Position numbers and translations under genes: made by a program
Part shown: one piece after another, positions 1-5,760 of the stretch
How the letters are laid out: each line of letters starts with the position of its first letter
Position numbering within the stretch: position 1 is the stretch's first letter
Origin: an uncultured Caulobacterales bacterium
GTDB lineage: Bacteria > Pseudomonadota > Alphaproteobacteria > Caulobacterales > Maricaulaceae
NCBI GenBank assembly: GCA_937981945.1
Contig: CALJNJ010000187.1
Location: 1-5,760 of the forward strand
Length of the DNA stretch: 5,760 nt
Reading direction: 5' to 3'
Notes under the pieces: generated by a model
Seen by the model: only the letters and a program-made list of their open reading frames with translations
What the model was told of the DNA's origin: nothing
Databases searched by the model: none

Positions 1-29
1 GCGCGGCTTCGTCCGTGCTTGTTTTAATA

Positions 30-55
30 TTCGAAAATCAGCGGGTGATTTTGAA
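30..55 (+). promoter_or_regulatory. Inverted repeat in the leader of the PodJ-like gene
   Basis: A perfect 7-base inverted repeat (AAAATCA at 34-40, TGATTTT at 46-52) encloses the loop GCGGG. Three more pairs (TTC 30-32 with GAA 53-55) extend it past one bulged G at 33. It ends three bases before the ATG at 58 and covers the place where a ribosome binding site would sit; the only purine-rich candidate is the loop itself. As RNA it could hold the initiation region in a hairpin; as DNA it could be an operator. No T-run follows, so it is not an obvious terminator. No convincing -35/-10 pair is visible in the 57 bases available; TAATAT near 25-30 is a weak -10 candidate. The role is inferred from position only. 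Confidence 0.35.
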
Positions 56-57
56 AC

Positions 58-3000
58 ATGGCAAAACGTCAGACAAAATCCGGAACGGTCAGTAAAACGA
101 CGGCAAAGAAAACCACGACAACGTCGCGGAAACCAGCCCTCGCCAAACAGACCCTATCACGGAAAACCAACGCCAAGCCGGCGACGGCAGCTGCAAAGCT
201 AAAATCGACATCGGTTACAGGTGCGGCCAAATCGGCGGCAAAATCAGTGAAAGCGCTGACTGGAACACCGACCGCGAAAAAACCGGCCGCTAAGAAAACC
301 GCCACATCGACAAAATCCCGCACAACTGCCAAAAAGCCCGTGGCTAAAAAACCGACAACGCGCAAAACGGCGCCGGCCGCGAAGACCGTCAAAAAACCGG
401 TCGCAAAAAAGGCGGCAAGCCCTCAGAAAGCTAAGACGGCCGCAAAACCTGTCGCCAAGAAAGCGTCGACCGCTAAACCTGCCCCTAAAAAGACAATTGC
501 CCGCAAGCCCGCCAAACCTGCGCCGAAAAAGACCGTCCTGAAAAAGCCCGCGCCCAAAAAGCCGGCGGCAAAAAAGATTCTGTCCAAGCCCGTTCGTAAA
601 GAGACCGTCGAAACCCTGCGGGTTGATTTAGCCAAAATCGTCGCCCGCTTGAAAGCCGCCGACACGACCACGCGCAAAAACGTCAAAATTTTGGAAACCG
701 CCTTTTCGTCTCTGGAAAAGCAAGTCAAAAATCATCAGACCGTCAATCACGCCGCCCTGACACGGCGCGTGGACCAGCTGTCGTCTCAGCTTACCAAGAC
801 CGTCGACACGGCCCGAAGAGATATCACGGCAGATTTGAAGACGTCCCTTCAAAACCCGACCGTTCCCGGATTGGAAGCCGCGATCGCCCGCAGCGAAAGC
901 CGCCTCGCGGAAACGGAAATGGCGCAAACTGCCGCTTTATCCAAGGTCAACAGACATATTGCGGATTTGGCCCGCGTCATTGATGCGCGCCTGAAGAGCC
1001 AAGCCGGTAAAACCGAAAATCAAAACGAAAAAATTCGCGGCATTGAAACTCAGCTGACCGGAATACAGTCACAATCATATGAGCGCATTCGTTTGGTCGA
1101 AGATACAACCGCAGACGCGGTTCGAAAGCTCGGCGATGATATCGTATCGGCAACAGAGCGTCTGCATTCGAAAATTGAACGTCAAAACGAAACCATGAAA
1201 GAGCGTATGACGCAGATCGCGTCCAAGACTCAGGCCGAGTTTGACAATCAAAAGACCGATTTGTCCCGCCGCATGGAAAGCATTGAAGACAGTCAGAAAA
1301 ACCAAACCAATTATATTGATCGCGCTATTTCCAAATTGGCGTCACGGATTGACAGTTTGGAATATGGTTTGTCGCAAGTGCCTGAAGCGCCTGCAGCGCC
1401 TGCAGCGATTATTCCGGCGGCGCCTGATGCCCTGCCGCCTATGCCGGCAGAGACCACAGCCATCGACAATGATTACGAAGCTGAGGATGCTTTTGCAGCC
1501 GCGGACAGCCTGCTGGATCAACCGGTCGCCGCAAATGCACCCGAACCGGAAACGCCGGCTTATGACGATCCATATAGCGCTGATCCTATTCCGGCGGCGC
1601 AGCCGACATATATTCCGCCCGCCGTCGTTGCGCCGGTCGCTGCCGTAGCCGCTGCCGCGCCGCAGCAAGTCCAATCCTATGACGGAAGCGCGCCGCAGGA
1701 ATATAACCCGGCGCCGCCCGTACAGACCATGGCCCCGCAGCATCATTACGTTGACCCGGCGCAGGCCGCTTATACGCCTCCGCCGCCGCAAGCTTACGCC
1801 GATCCTTACGCGGATCAGACAAGCGCCGCCGTGCAAACCCATCCCAGCTATGATTATCAGCCGTCCGAAGACGGCCCGACGGAATATACGCCGAGCACCG
1901 GCGTCGATGAGCTCCCTTATGACAATCCGGGATATGGCGAAGGTCAGAACCCGGAAGGCGTATCCCGCCCAGGTCATGTGGAAGATCTGCGCGCCAAAAA
2001 GAAAAAGCTGAAAGCTAAATCAGGCAGCGCCTTATCGTCTCTGCCTTTGACCCCGCGAAATTTGAAAGTGGCCGGACTGGCGGTCTTATTGGCCGGCGTC
2101 GGTTATTTCGGTCTCAGAGGCCTGATGGGTTCTGACCCTGCTCAGCCGCAGGTCGTAACTGCCGAAATCAACCAACCCATTATCCCAAACGCGGCGATCA
2201 CAACGCCCGGCGTTGAAATGACGGCTCCGATTGGCGATTATCAGGACAATCGCCTAACGGTCACTGAAACAGTCGCCACACCGGACGGCACAACATTACA
2301 AGCCGCCGCCGAAGCGGGCAATCCAATCGCTCAATATCAGCTGGGCGTGTCCTATTTGGATGCCGGCCGGCCGAAAGACGGTATCAAATACATTCGCGAA
2401 TCTGCCAATCAAGGTCAGCCTGCGGCGCAATATCGTCTGGCAAAATTATACGAAGCCGGAATTGGCGTGGCCGCCGACCCTGACATGGCCCGTCAACTGA
2501 CGGAACGCGCGGCCCGGTCCGGCAATCGTATCGCCATGCATGATCTCGGACTGTATTATGCAGAAGGCCGGGGCGGCGTAGAGCGTAACATGCAAACGGC
2601 CCTGAACTGGTTTGAAAAAGCCGCCGAACGCGGCGTTGTGGATTCTCAGTATAATTTGGGCGTCTTGTTCGAATCCTCACCTGAGATCGCCCGCGACGCC
2701 GTATCCGCCATGGTGTGGTACTCAATCGCCGGCAGCCAAGGGGATCAATTAGCCGCAAACCGCGTCGGCGTTTTGAACTCAGAGCTTTCCGCCGAAGATT
2801 TAAGCCGCGCCGAAGCGCGCATAAAGCAGTTTAAACCCACGGCGATCGACGAAGCCGCAAACGGTATCTTCCGATCCGTTCCTTGGACCATGCCGGAAAA
2901 CAAACCGCTGAAAGCCTCCGCTGAATTAGTCCGTGACGCGCAAACTCTATTAGCGCAGCTCGGATATGAAGTCGGAACGCCGGATGGTGATTTCGGACCC

Positions 3001-3108
3001 CGGACCCGTCAGGCGGTTATTGCCTTTGAAAAAGCTAATGATTTACCTGAAACCGGCACCGTAACCGCATCTTTGCTGGACAGACTTGAGGCGGCCGCAG
3101 GCGTCTAG
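58..3108 (+). CDS. PodJ-like membrane protein: histone-like tail, coiled coil, one TM, Sel1 repeats, peptidoglycan-binding domain
   Basis: This 1016-residue protein has five visible parts. Residues 1-181 are a Lys/Ala/Pro/Thr-rich tail with repeated AKKPVAKK-type units, like histone H1 or AlgP tails. Residues 182-440 are charged, heptad-like and probably coiled coil. Residues 441-640 are Pro/Ala/Tyr-rich linker. After the basic stretch K647-K654, a single membrane span (about 669-689) puts the N-terminus in the cytoplasm and the rest in the periplasm. Four Sel1 repeats follow, with motifs near 758 (AQYQLGVSY), 790 (AQYRLAKLYEAGIGV), 826 (AMHDLGLYYAEGRGG) and 863 (SQYNLGVLFE). Residues 957-1012 resemble the PG_binding_1 domain (AQTLLAQLGYEVGTPDGDFG, then TRQAVIAFEKAN). 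Coiled coil, TM, Sel1 and PG-binding in this order is the architecture of PodJ, a polar scaffold in alphaproteobacteria; a polar or envelope-organising role is inferred. The tail is not a PodJ feature I know of. ATG 58 is the only plausible start, though no good Shine-Dalgarno is visible. The stop is TAG directly followed by TAA. The acetyltransferase start originally lay just downstream. Confidence 0.85.
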   Translation: MAKRQTKSGTVSKTTAKKTTTTSRKPALAKQTLSRKTNAKPATAAAKLKSTSVTGAAKSAAKSVKALTGTPTAKKPAAKKTATSTKSRTTAKKPVAKKPTTRKTAPAAKTVKKPVAKKAASPQKAKTAAKPVAKKASTAKPAPKKTIARKPAKPAPKKTVLKKPAPKKPAAKKILSKPVRKETVETLRVDLAKIVARLKAADTTTRKNVKILETAFSSLEKQVKNHQTVNHAALTRRVDQLSSQLTKTVDTARRDITADLKTSLQNPTVPGLEAAIARSESRLAETEMAQTAALSKVNRHIADLARVIDARLKSQAGKTENQNEKIRGIETQLTGIQSQSYERIRLVEDTTADAVRKLGDDIVSATERLHSKIERQNETMKERMTQIASKTQAEFDNQKTDLSRRMESIEDSQKNQTNYIDRAISKLASRIDSLEYGLSQVPEAPAAPAAIIPAAPDALPPMPAETTAIDNDYEAEDAFAAADSLLDQPVAANAPEPETPAYDDPYSADPIPAAQPTYIPPAVVAPVAAVAAAAPQQVQSYDGSAPQEYNPAPPVQTMAPQHHYVDPAQAAYTPPPPQAYADPYADQTSAAVQTHPSYDYQPSEDGPTEYTPSTGVDELPYDNPGYGEGQNPEGVSRPGHVEDLRAKKKKLKAKSGSALSSLPLTPRNLKVAGLAVLLAGVGYFGLRGLMGSDPAQPQVVTAEINQPIIPNAAITTPGVEMTAPIGDYQDNRLTVTETVATPDGTTLQAAAEAGNPIAQYQLGVSYLDAGRPKDGIKYIRESANQGQPAAQYRLAKLYEAGIGVAADPDMARQLTERAARSGNRIAMHDLGLYYAEGRGGVERNMQTALNWFEKAAERGVVDSQYNLGVLFESSPEIARDAVSAMVWYSIAGSQGDQLAANRVGVLNSELSAEDLSRAEARIKQFKPTAIDEAANGIFRSVPWTMPENKPLKASAELVRDAQTLLAQLGYEVGTPDGDFGPRTRQAVIAFEKANDLPETGTVTASLLDRLEAAAGV
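230..590 (+). repeat. Low-complexity coding repeats for the Lys/Ala/Pro tail
   Basis: Within the PodJ-like gene, short degenerate units encode variants of KKP(A/V)AKK again and again, for example around residues 74-80, 90-98, 111-119 and 160-173. At DNA level they share A-runs followed by GCC, CCG or GTC codons but are not exact copies. This is typical of histone-H1-like tails, which expand and contract by slippage or unequal exchange. The length is therefore likely to vary between strains. Confidence 0.5.
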
Positions 3109-3216
3109 TAAGGTCGGCCTATGTCGCTGGCCATTATCATCGCTCAAAATGCTGAAGACGTGTCAGCCGTTAAAACCTTATTTCTGGAATATTTGGACTT
3201 TATCGAAACGGTGCTG
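3057..3216 (+). repeat. Left copy of the duplicated PodJ-like/acetyltransferase junction
   Basis: Bases 3061-3216 align without gaps to 4714-4869 at 144 of 156 positions. A shared CACC just upstream extends the match to 3057 if one inserted base on the right is allowed. This copy holds the last 16 codons of the PodJ-like gene with its stop, the spacer with the acetyltransferase ribosome binding site (AAGG), and the first 32 acetyltransferase codons. Identity stops sharply after the GTGCTG at 3211-3216, where the A+T-richer insert begins. A duplication this long is not an ordinary transposon target-site duplication. Confidence 0.95.
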
Positions 3217-3252
3217 CTTTGCACGGTCACCTTCAAGTCATTCATAGTTTAA
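3121..3252 (+). pseudogene. Truncated 5' remnant of the GNAT acetyltransferase gene
   Basis: The first 32 codons correspond to the start of the intact acetyltransferase at 4774, with 26 of 32 residues identical. The reading frame then runs 11 codons into the insert and stops at TAA 3250-3252, giving a 43-residue chimeric peptide. It lacks the whole acetyl-CoA-binding region, so it cannot be a functional enzyme. The AAGG ribosome binding site (3112-3115) and ATG are kept, 12 bases after the PodJ-like TAG, so it may still be translated by coupling. Its last 11 bases overlap the 3' end of the minus-strand SseB-like gene. Seven of the eight base differences from the intact gene fall in amino-acid-changing codons, as expected for a relic. 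Confidence 0.85.
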
Positions 3253-4594
3253 AGAAAAATTCCATGGGTGACTCGGATGGATTTAAGATAAAATTTTTCC
3301 CTTTATAAACGCCGCGCGTCACGGAGTTGAAATCCGGAATAGACATTTCAAATAAAAATATACCTTCTCTATTTCCATGATAGTGACTGGATTGTGCTGC
3401 TGCAGAATCTGTGAAGATTGGCACATAAGGTTGGGTGCTGGATTTGTCTTGAACGACAACCATATGACTTCCATCCTGCGGGAATATGATTTCGTCATCA
3501 TTGGGATAGCCCGTCGAACGCGTAGCAAAAAAAGCGATTGGTGTTGACCGAATGGCAAGCTCGACAGCCTCAGCGTAGCGGTGCCTATCAATAGCCCATT
3601 GTGTGAGCAGTTCTCTGAACGCATAATATTGATGTTTGACGTAAAAGGGATAGTTTTTGGATTTTATCGTTTCCAGTAAATCGGGATTGGTTAAGTTGGA
3701 AGTATAAAACAATTCCCTATCTGTAAAAAATTTTTCTTTGATTATGCGAGACATTGGTTTGACCATGGACTCGTCTTGGCTATTTAATTCAAACCCAAGA
3801 ATATATTCATGTCGTGCGGTTTTTGAGTTTGGCAGCGATGCGAGATAGGCTTTCTCGACATTCTTTGTATTTTGACAGAGTAATAAAATTTGATCGAGAA
3901 AGTTCTCTTCGCGGTCAGGATATTGCAGCATTGCGCGCCTGACGGTTTCTTTAATCTCTGCGCGTGATGGCTGAACTTCTTCTTTTGATATGGCCGCCAA
4001 AGGTGCAGCAGTTTTATTTTCACGTCGAAATAAGCGTTTTAGAAAAGATGGAGGTTTTTCTTTTGCAGCAGATTTAGGGGCCCTCTTTTCTATCAAGGCT
4101 TTTTCGTCTGACTTCTCAATGTCAAAAATGAATGCGGGATTTTCTAACGAGAACCGGGAAAAAGAATGACCCATAACGGCCTCAATTCCGGCCCATATAT
4201 TTTCCCCACTATCTTCGTGTGTCTCAAAGTTAGGGCGGTCTCCTTCATCCGTCATCGTGGTGCCGTCGACGACCATCACTTCCCGTAGAATAGTGCCGCT
4301 CTTGCTGTAGCTGAAAGCGTAAGCGCCACTCATGTCTATCATAGTAAAACAAAAAGAAGTGCCCTCAGGTGAAACTATATGATCTTGAATTAAATCAGGT
4401 GAGCAAAATAAGAGCGTGCCGGTGGGTGAAAACGCAACGCCAATTTTATTTTCTTCGTCCCACCAGTTCCGACTTATGTCTTCGAAGGTGACGGTTTTTT
4501 TATTACTGAGTGTAAACCGGATTTGTTGCTCTAGTGTTTCAATATTATTTTCATAATTGGCATCGAAAGCAATGCCCGCAATATTAAATCCCAT
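3242..4594 (-). CDS. Protein with unknown N-terminal domain and SseB-like domains in reversed order
   Basis: The product has 450 residues, with no signal peptide or membrane span, so it is probably cytoplasmic. Residues 1-158 (beginning MGFNIAGIAFDANYENNIET, with aromatic WW at 44-45) form a domain I recall from uncharacterised proteins but cannot name. Residues 159-205 are a basic, Ala/Lys-rich linker. Residues 206-320 (NVEKAYLASLP at 245-255, EYILGFELN at 263-271, PFYVK at 316-320) resemble the SseB C-terminal domain. Residues 335-448 (HMVVVQ at 377-382, YVPIFTD at 390-396, FILNPSESPMEFF at 435-447) resemble the SseB N-terminal domain. E. coli SseB has the opposite order. SseB is linked to serine tolerance, but its biochemical role is poorly known, so no function is assigned. 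The ATG is supported by AGGA (4604-4607) nine bases upstream. The gene lies antisense within the insert, convergent with the PodJ-like gene and divergent from the acetyltransferase. The gene call is firm; the domain assignment comes from memory of family motifs. Confidence 0.8.
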   Translation of the reverse strand: MGFNIAGIAFDANYENNIETLEQQIRFTLSNKKTVTFEDISRNWWDEENKIGVAFSPTGTLLFCSPDLIQDHIVSPEGTSFCFTMIDMSGAYAFSYSKSGTILREVMVVDGTTMTDEGDRPNFETHEDSGENIWAGIEAVMGHSFSRFSLENPAFIFDIEKSDEKALIEKRAPKSAAKEKPPSFLKRLFRRENKTAAPLAAISKEEVQPSRAEIKETVRRAMLQYPDREENFLDQILLLCQNTKNVEKAYLASLPNSKTARHEYILGFELNSQDESMVKPMSRIIKEKFFTDRELFYTSNLTNPDLLETIKSKNYPFYVKHQYYAFRELLTQWAIDRHRYAEAVELAIRSTPIAFFATRSTGYPNDDEIIFPQDGSHMVVVQDKSSTQPYVPIFTDSAAAQSSHYHGNREGIFLFEMSIPDFNSVTRGVYKGKNFILNPSESPMEFFFKL

Positions 4595-4633
4595 AATGAG
4601 CTCTTCCTACATCAAGGCGTCCCGAATCAAACG

Positions 4634-4671
4634 GTACTGTTTCGCCGCTCAACTTTCATATGAAACCGTAC
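4634..4671. promoter_or_regulatory. Overlapping palindrome and inverted repeat between the divergent genes
   Basis: A perfect 12-base palindrome, TTTCATATGAAA, lies at 4654-4665. It sits inside a wider inverted repeat of GTACTGTTTC (4634-4643) and GAAACCGTAC (4662-4671), which pair at 9 of 10 positions. The site lies 40-77 bases upstream of the SseB-like start and about 100 bases before the acetyltransferase ATG, in the only region that can hold promoters for both genes. This fits a dimeric repressor site or a promoter-proximal hairpin. Promoter motifs are weak: AATAAT at 4684-4689 is a possible plus-strand -10 without a good -35, and nothing convincing is seen on the minus strand. Confidence 0.35.
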
Positions 4672-4708
4672 TCAATGCAAAAAAATAATGAGCATGTCGT
4701 TCAGGTTC

Positions 4709-4869
4709 CACCGGTAACCGCATCTTTGCCGGACAGACTTGAGGCGGCCGCAGGTGCCTGGTAAGGTCGGCCTATGTCGCCGGCCATTTTCATCGCTCAA
4801 AGTGCTGAAGAAATATCAGCCGTTAAAACCTTATTCCTGGAATATTTGGACTTTATCGAAACGGCGCTG
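4709..4869 (+). repeat. Right copy of the duplicated PodJ-like/acetyltransferase junction
   Basis: This partner of the repeat at 3057-3216 leads without a break into the intact acetyltransferase gene. The 12 differences are spread evenly: four in the PodJ-like part and eight in the acetyltransferase part, with no gap over 156 bases. Sequence upstream of 4709 belongs to the insert and bears no resemblance to the PodJ-like gene. The duplicated block therefore has sharp ends on both sides. Confidence 0.95.
4714..4764 (+). pseudogene. 3' scrap of the PodJ-like gene
   Basis: This fragment matches the last codons of the PodJ-like gene (VTASL.DRLEAAAG) but has no upstream reading frame. It carries Pro where the intact gene has Leu in the C-terminal peptidoglycan-binding domain. 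It reads GCC TGG TAA where the intact gene reads GTC TAG TAA. The scrap may matter only because it carries the acetyltransferase ribosome binding site region just after it. It suggests the ancestral PodJ-like gene may have ended one codon later, at the TAA. Confidence 0.85.
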
Positions 4870-5241
4870 GGCCAACCGCTCGATTTCCAAGGTACGGAAA
4901 AAGAATTTTCTACTTTTCCGGATGTTTACGATTTTCTGCTCCTGGCCAAATTAGGCGATGAACCCGTCGCCGCTTGCGGGGTCAAAAAATTCAGACCTGA
5001 TGTGGCCGAGCTGAAACGCCTCTATTGCCGGCCCTCCGGGCGCGGGCATAATTTGGGTGAACTTCTGACCATCGCATCCATGACCGAATCACGGAACCGC
5101 GGATTTACGGAAATGTATTTGGATACGGACCCGAAATTGACTCATGCCATGGCCATTTATGAGCGTCTGGGTTTCGAAGATATCCCGCGTTACTATGAAA
5201 ATCCCATGGGTTGTTCCCGCTTTATGAAAAAAACACTTTAA
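4774..5241 (+). CDS. GNAT-family N-acetyltransferase
   Basis: The enzyme is predicted to transfer an acetyl group from acetyl-CoA to an amine; the substrate is unknown. The 155-residue length is normal for a single GNAT domain. Residues 79-98 (AELKRLYC then RPSGRGHNLGELL) form strand 4 and the acetyl-CoA pyrophosphate loop, with R86-x-x-G89-x-G91 matching the Q/R-x-x-G-x-G/A signature. H92 and N93 replace the more usual small or basic residues there. Residues 114-134 (MYLDTDPKL then AIYERLGF) are the typical motif B, and Y140-Y141 with NP at 143-144 are common in small-molecule GNATs. ATG 4774 is supported by AAGG at 4763-4766 with a seven-base spacer. The gene once directly followed the PodJ-like gene; its first 32 codons also survive as a relic at 3121. 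It is followed after 41 bases by the thioesterase and probably shares its transcript. Confidence 0.9.
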   Translation: MSPAIFIAQSAEEISAVKTLFLEYLDFIETALGQPLDFQGTEKEFSTFPDVYDFLLLAKLGDEPVAACGVKKFRPDVAELKRLYCRPSGRGHNLGELLTIASMTESRNRGFTEMYLDTDPKLTHAMAIYERLGFEDIPRYYENPMGCSRFMKKTL

Positions 5242-5282
5242 GTATTCTTGCAGCCCGCTGAAATTTCTGTCAGCACCACACT

Positions 5283-5747
5283 ATGAACGACAAGGTCATG
5301 GAAAAAATGTGGGAATTGGCCCCGGCGTTTGTGGAAGGTATTCCGCAAGGCAAAGCGCTCGGCATAAAATTCGTATCCGTTGATCGCGGTAAGGCCACAT
5401 TTTCGCTTCCCTATAATACAAAAATTATCGGTGACCCGGCCACGCGCGTTATTCACGGCGGCGCCATTACAACCGTGCTGGATCAGGTCAGTGGCCTGGC
5501 CGTGGTCTCCAGCATTGTGACCGAAGAAAATATGACGAGCTTGGGCAATGTGGCCACGCTTGATCTGTCCATTGATTATATGCGTCCTGCCAAACCCGGC
5601 GAGACCGTGATTGCGACGGCCTATTGCTATAAAACCACCCATCATATCGCTTTTGTTCGCGGCGTTGCTCATGACGGTGACCCCAATGATCCTGTCGCGA
5701 CCTCACAGGCAACATTTATGATCTCCCATCAAAGGGCCGGATCATGA
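5283..5747 (+). CDS. PaaI-family hotdog thioesterase
   Basis: This is a predicted acyl-CoA thioesterase that hydrolyses an acyl- or aryl-CoA thioester; the substrate cannot be read from the sequence. The 154-residue length is usual for one hotdog domain. VIHGGAITTVLDQVSGLAV (56-74) is the hallmark segment: H58-G59-G60 starts the central helix, and D67 lies where the catalytic acid is expected. ATLDLSIDYMRPAKPGE (91-107) and a closing ATSQATFMI strand complete the fold. No Shine-Dalgarno precedes ATG 5283. A second ATG at 5298 has AAGG only two bases upstream, too close to be a better start. The 41-base gap after the acetyltransferase has no terminator, only a 5-base stem (5257-5261 with 5270-5274). 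The stop overlaps the next start by four bases, which indicates an operon. Confidence 0.9.
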   Translation: MNDKVMEKMWELAPAFVEGIPQGKALGIKFVSVDRGKATFSLPYNTKIIGDPATRVIHGGAITTVLDQVSGLAVVSSIVTEENMTSLGNVATLDLSIDYMRPAKPGETVIATAYCYKTTHHIAFVRGVAHDGDPNDPVATSQATFMISHQRAGS

Positions 5748-5760
5748 CCAATGAGGACAT
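5744..5760 (+). CDS. Start of a further operon gene, cut by the window edge
   Basis: An ATG at 5744-5746 overlaps the thioesterase TGA in the arrangement ATGA. AAAGGG at 5731-5736, seven bases upstream, is the strongest ribosome binding site in the window. Only five codons (MTNED) are visible, so the product cannot be named. The overlap implies translational coupling to the thioesterase. Confidence 0.7.

Larger units (their letters stand above)
3217..4713. other. Inserted A+T-richer segment between the junction copies
   Basis: This is the unique sequence between the two direct repeats. It has visibly lower G+C than its flanks (19 of 60 bases at 3661-3720, 27 of 60 at 4141-4200, against 34 of 60 at 4981-5040). 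It holds one minus-strand gene, 25 bases beyond that gene's stop, and a ~119-base upstream region. There is no recombinase, no clear terminal inverted repeat and no short target-site duplication, so it is not a recognisable insertion sequence. Composition, orientation and the flanking duplication together point to acquisition from elsewhere. That is an inference; the boundaries are seen directly. Confidence 0.75.

Noticed and set aside
1241..2011. Open frames overlapping the Pro/Ala-rich part of the PodJ-like gene on both strands.
   Set aside because: They are arginine-rich shadow translations of a G+C-rich repetitive coding region, with no family resemblance or start signals.
3211..3224. Short hairpin GTGC/GCAC spanning the left junction as a terminator.
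   Set aside because: The stem is only four pairs with no following T-run on either strand.
3224..4713. Possible terminal inverted repeats of the insert (CGGT...ACCT...TCAT-like similarity between 3224-3246 and the reverse complement of 4688-4713).
   Set aside because: The alignment needs several gaps, does not begin exactly at the insert ends, and no transposase is present.
5257..5274. Hairpin between the acetyltransferase and thioesterase as a terminator.
   Set aside because: It has a five-base stem with an eight-base loop and no T-run, and the close gene spacing suggests co-transcription.
5238..5715. Minus-strand open frames opposite the thioesterase.
   Set aside because: The plus strand encodes a clear hotdog thioesterase; the opposite frames have no recognisable domains.

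Overview
The window looks like a chromosomal piece from a Gram-negative bacterium, most likely an alphaproteobacterium. The best clue is the first gene (58-3108). Its layout of cytoplasmic coiled coil, one membrane span, periplasmic Sel1 repeats and a C-terminal peptidoglycan-binding domain is that of the alphaproteobacterial polar organiser PodJ. Resident genes have moderately high G+C (34 of 60 bases at 4981-5040). No rRNA, tRNA, CRISPR array, transposase or integrase is visible.

Layout: (1) 1-57 is a leader with an inverted repeat just before the first start codon. (2) 58-3108 (+) is the PodJ-like protein, with an unusual lysine/alanine/proline-rich, histone-H1-like N-terminal tail. (3) 3057-3216 is the left copy of a ~156-base direct repeat. 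It carries the end of the PodJ-like gene and the first 32 codons of an acetyltransferase gene. (4) 3217-4713 is an A+T-richer insert with one gene on the minus strand (3242-4594). Its 450-residue protein has an unrecognised N-terminal domain followed by what look like the two SseB-family domains in reversed order. (5) 4709-4869 is the right copy of the repeat. (6) 4774-5241 (+) is the intact GNAT acetyltransferase. (7) 5283-5747 (+) is a PaaI-type hotdog thioesterase. (8) From 5744 a further gene overlaps the thioesterase stop by four bases and runs off the window.

The main story is the junction between the PodJ-like gene and the acetyltransferase. In the ancestral order the acetyltransferase start lay about 10 bases after the PodJ-like stop, as in an operon. 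That junction now exists twice, once on each side of the SseB-like gene. The left copy joins an intact PodJ-like gene to a truncated acetyltransferase. The right copy joins a 3' scrap of the PodJ-like gene to an intact acetyltransferase. The copies differ at 12 of 156 positions, mostly changes that alter the protein, so the redundant halves appear to be decaying. The insert has split a likely operon and added an antisense gene. The acetyltransferase, thioesterase and downstream gene must now use a new promoter or long read-through. The route of insertion cannot be settled here. A single crossover with a circular molecule carrying the junction, or a duplication followed by insertion, would both fit.
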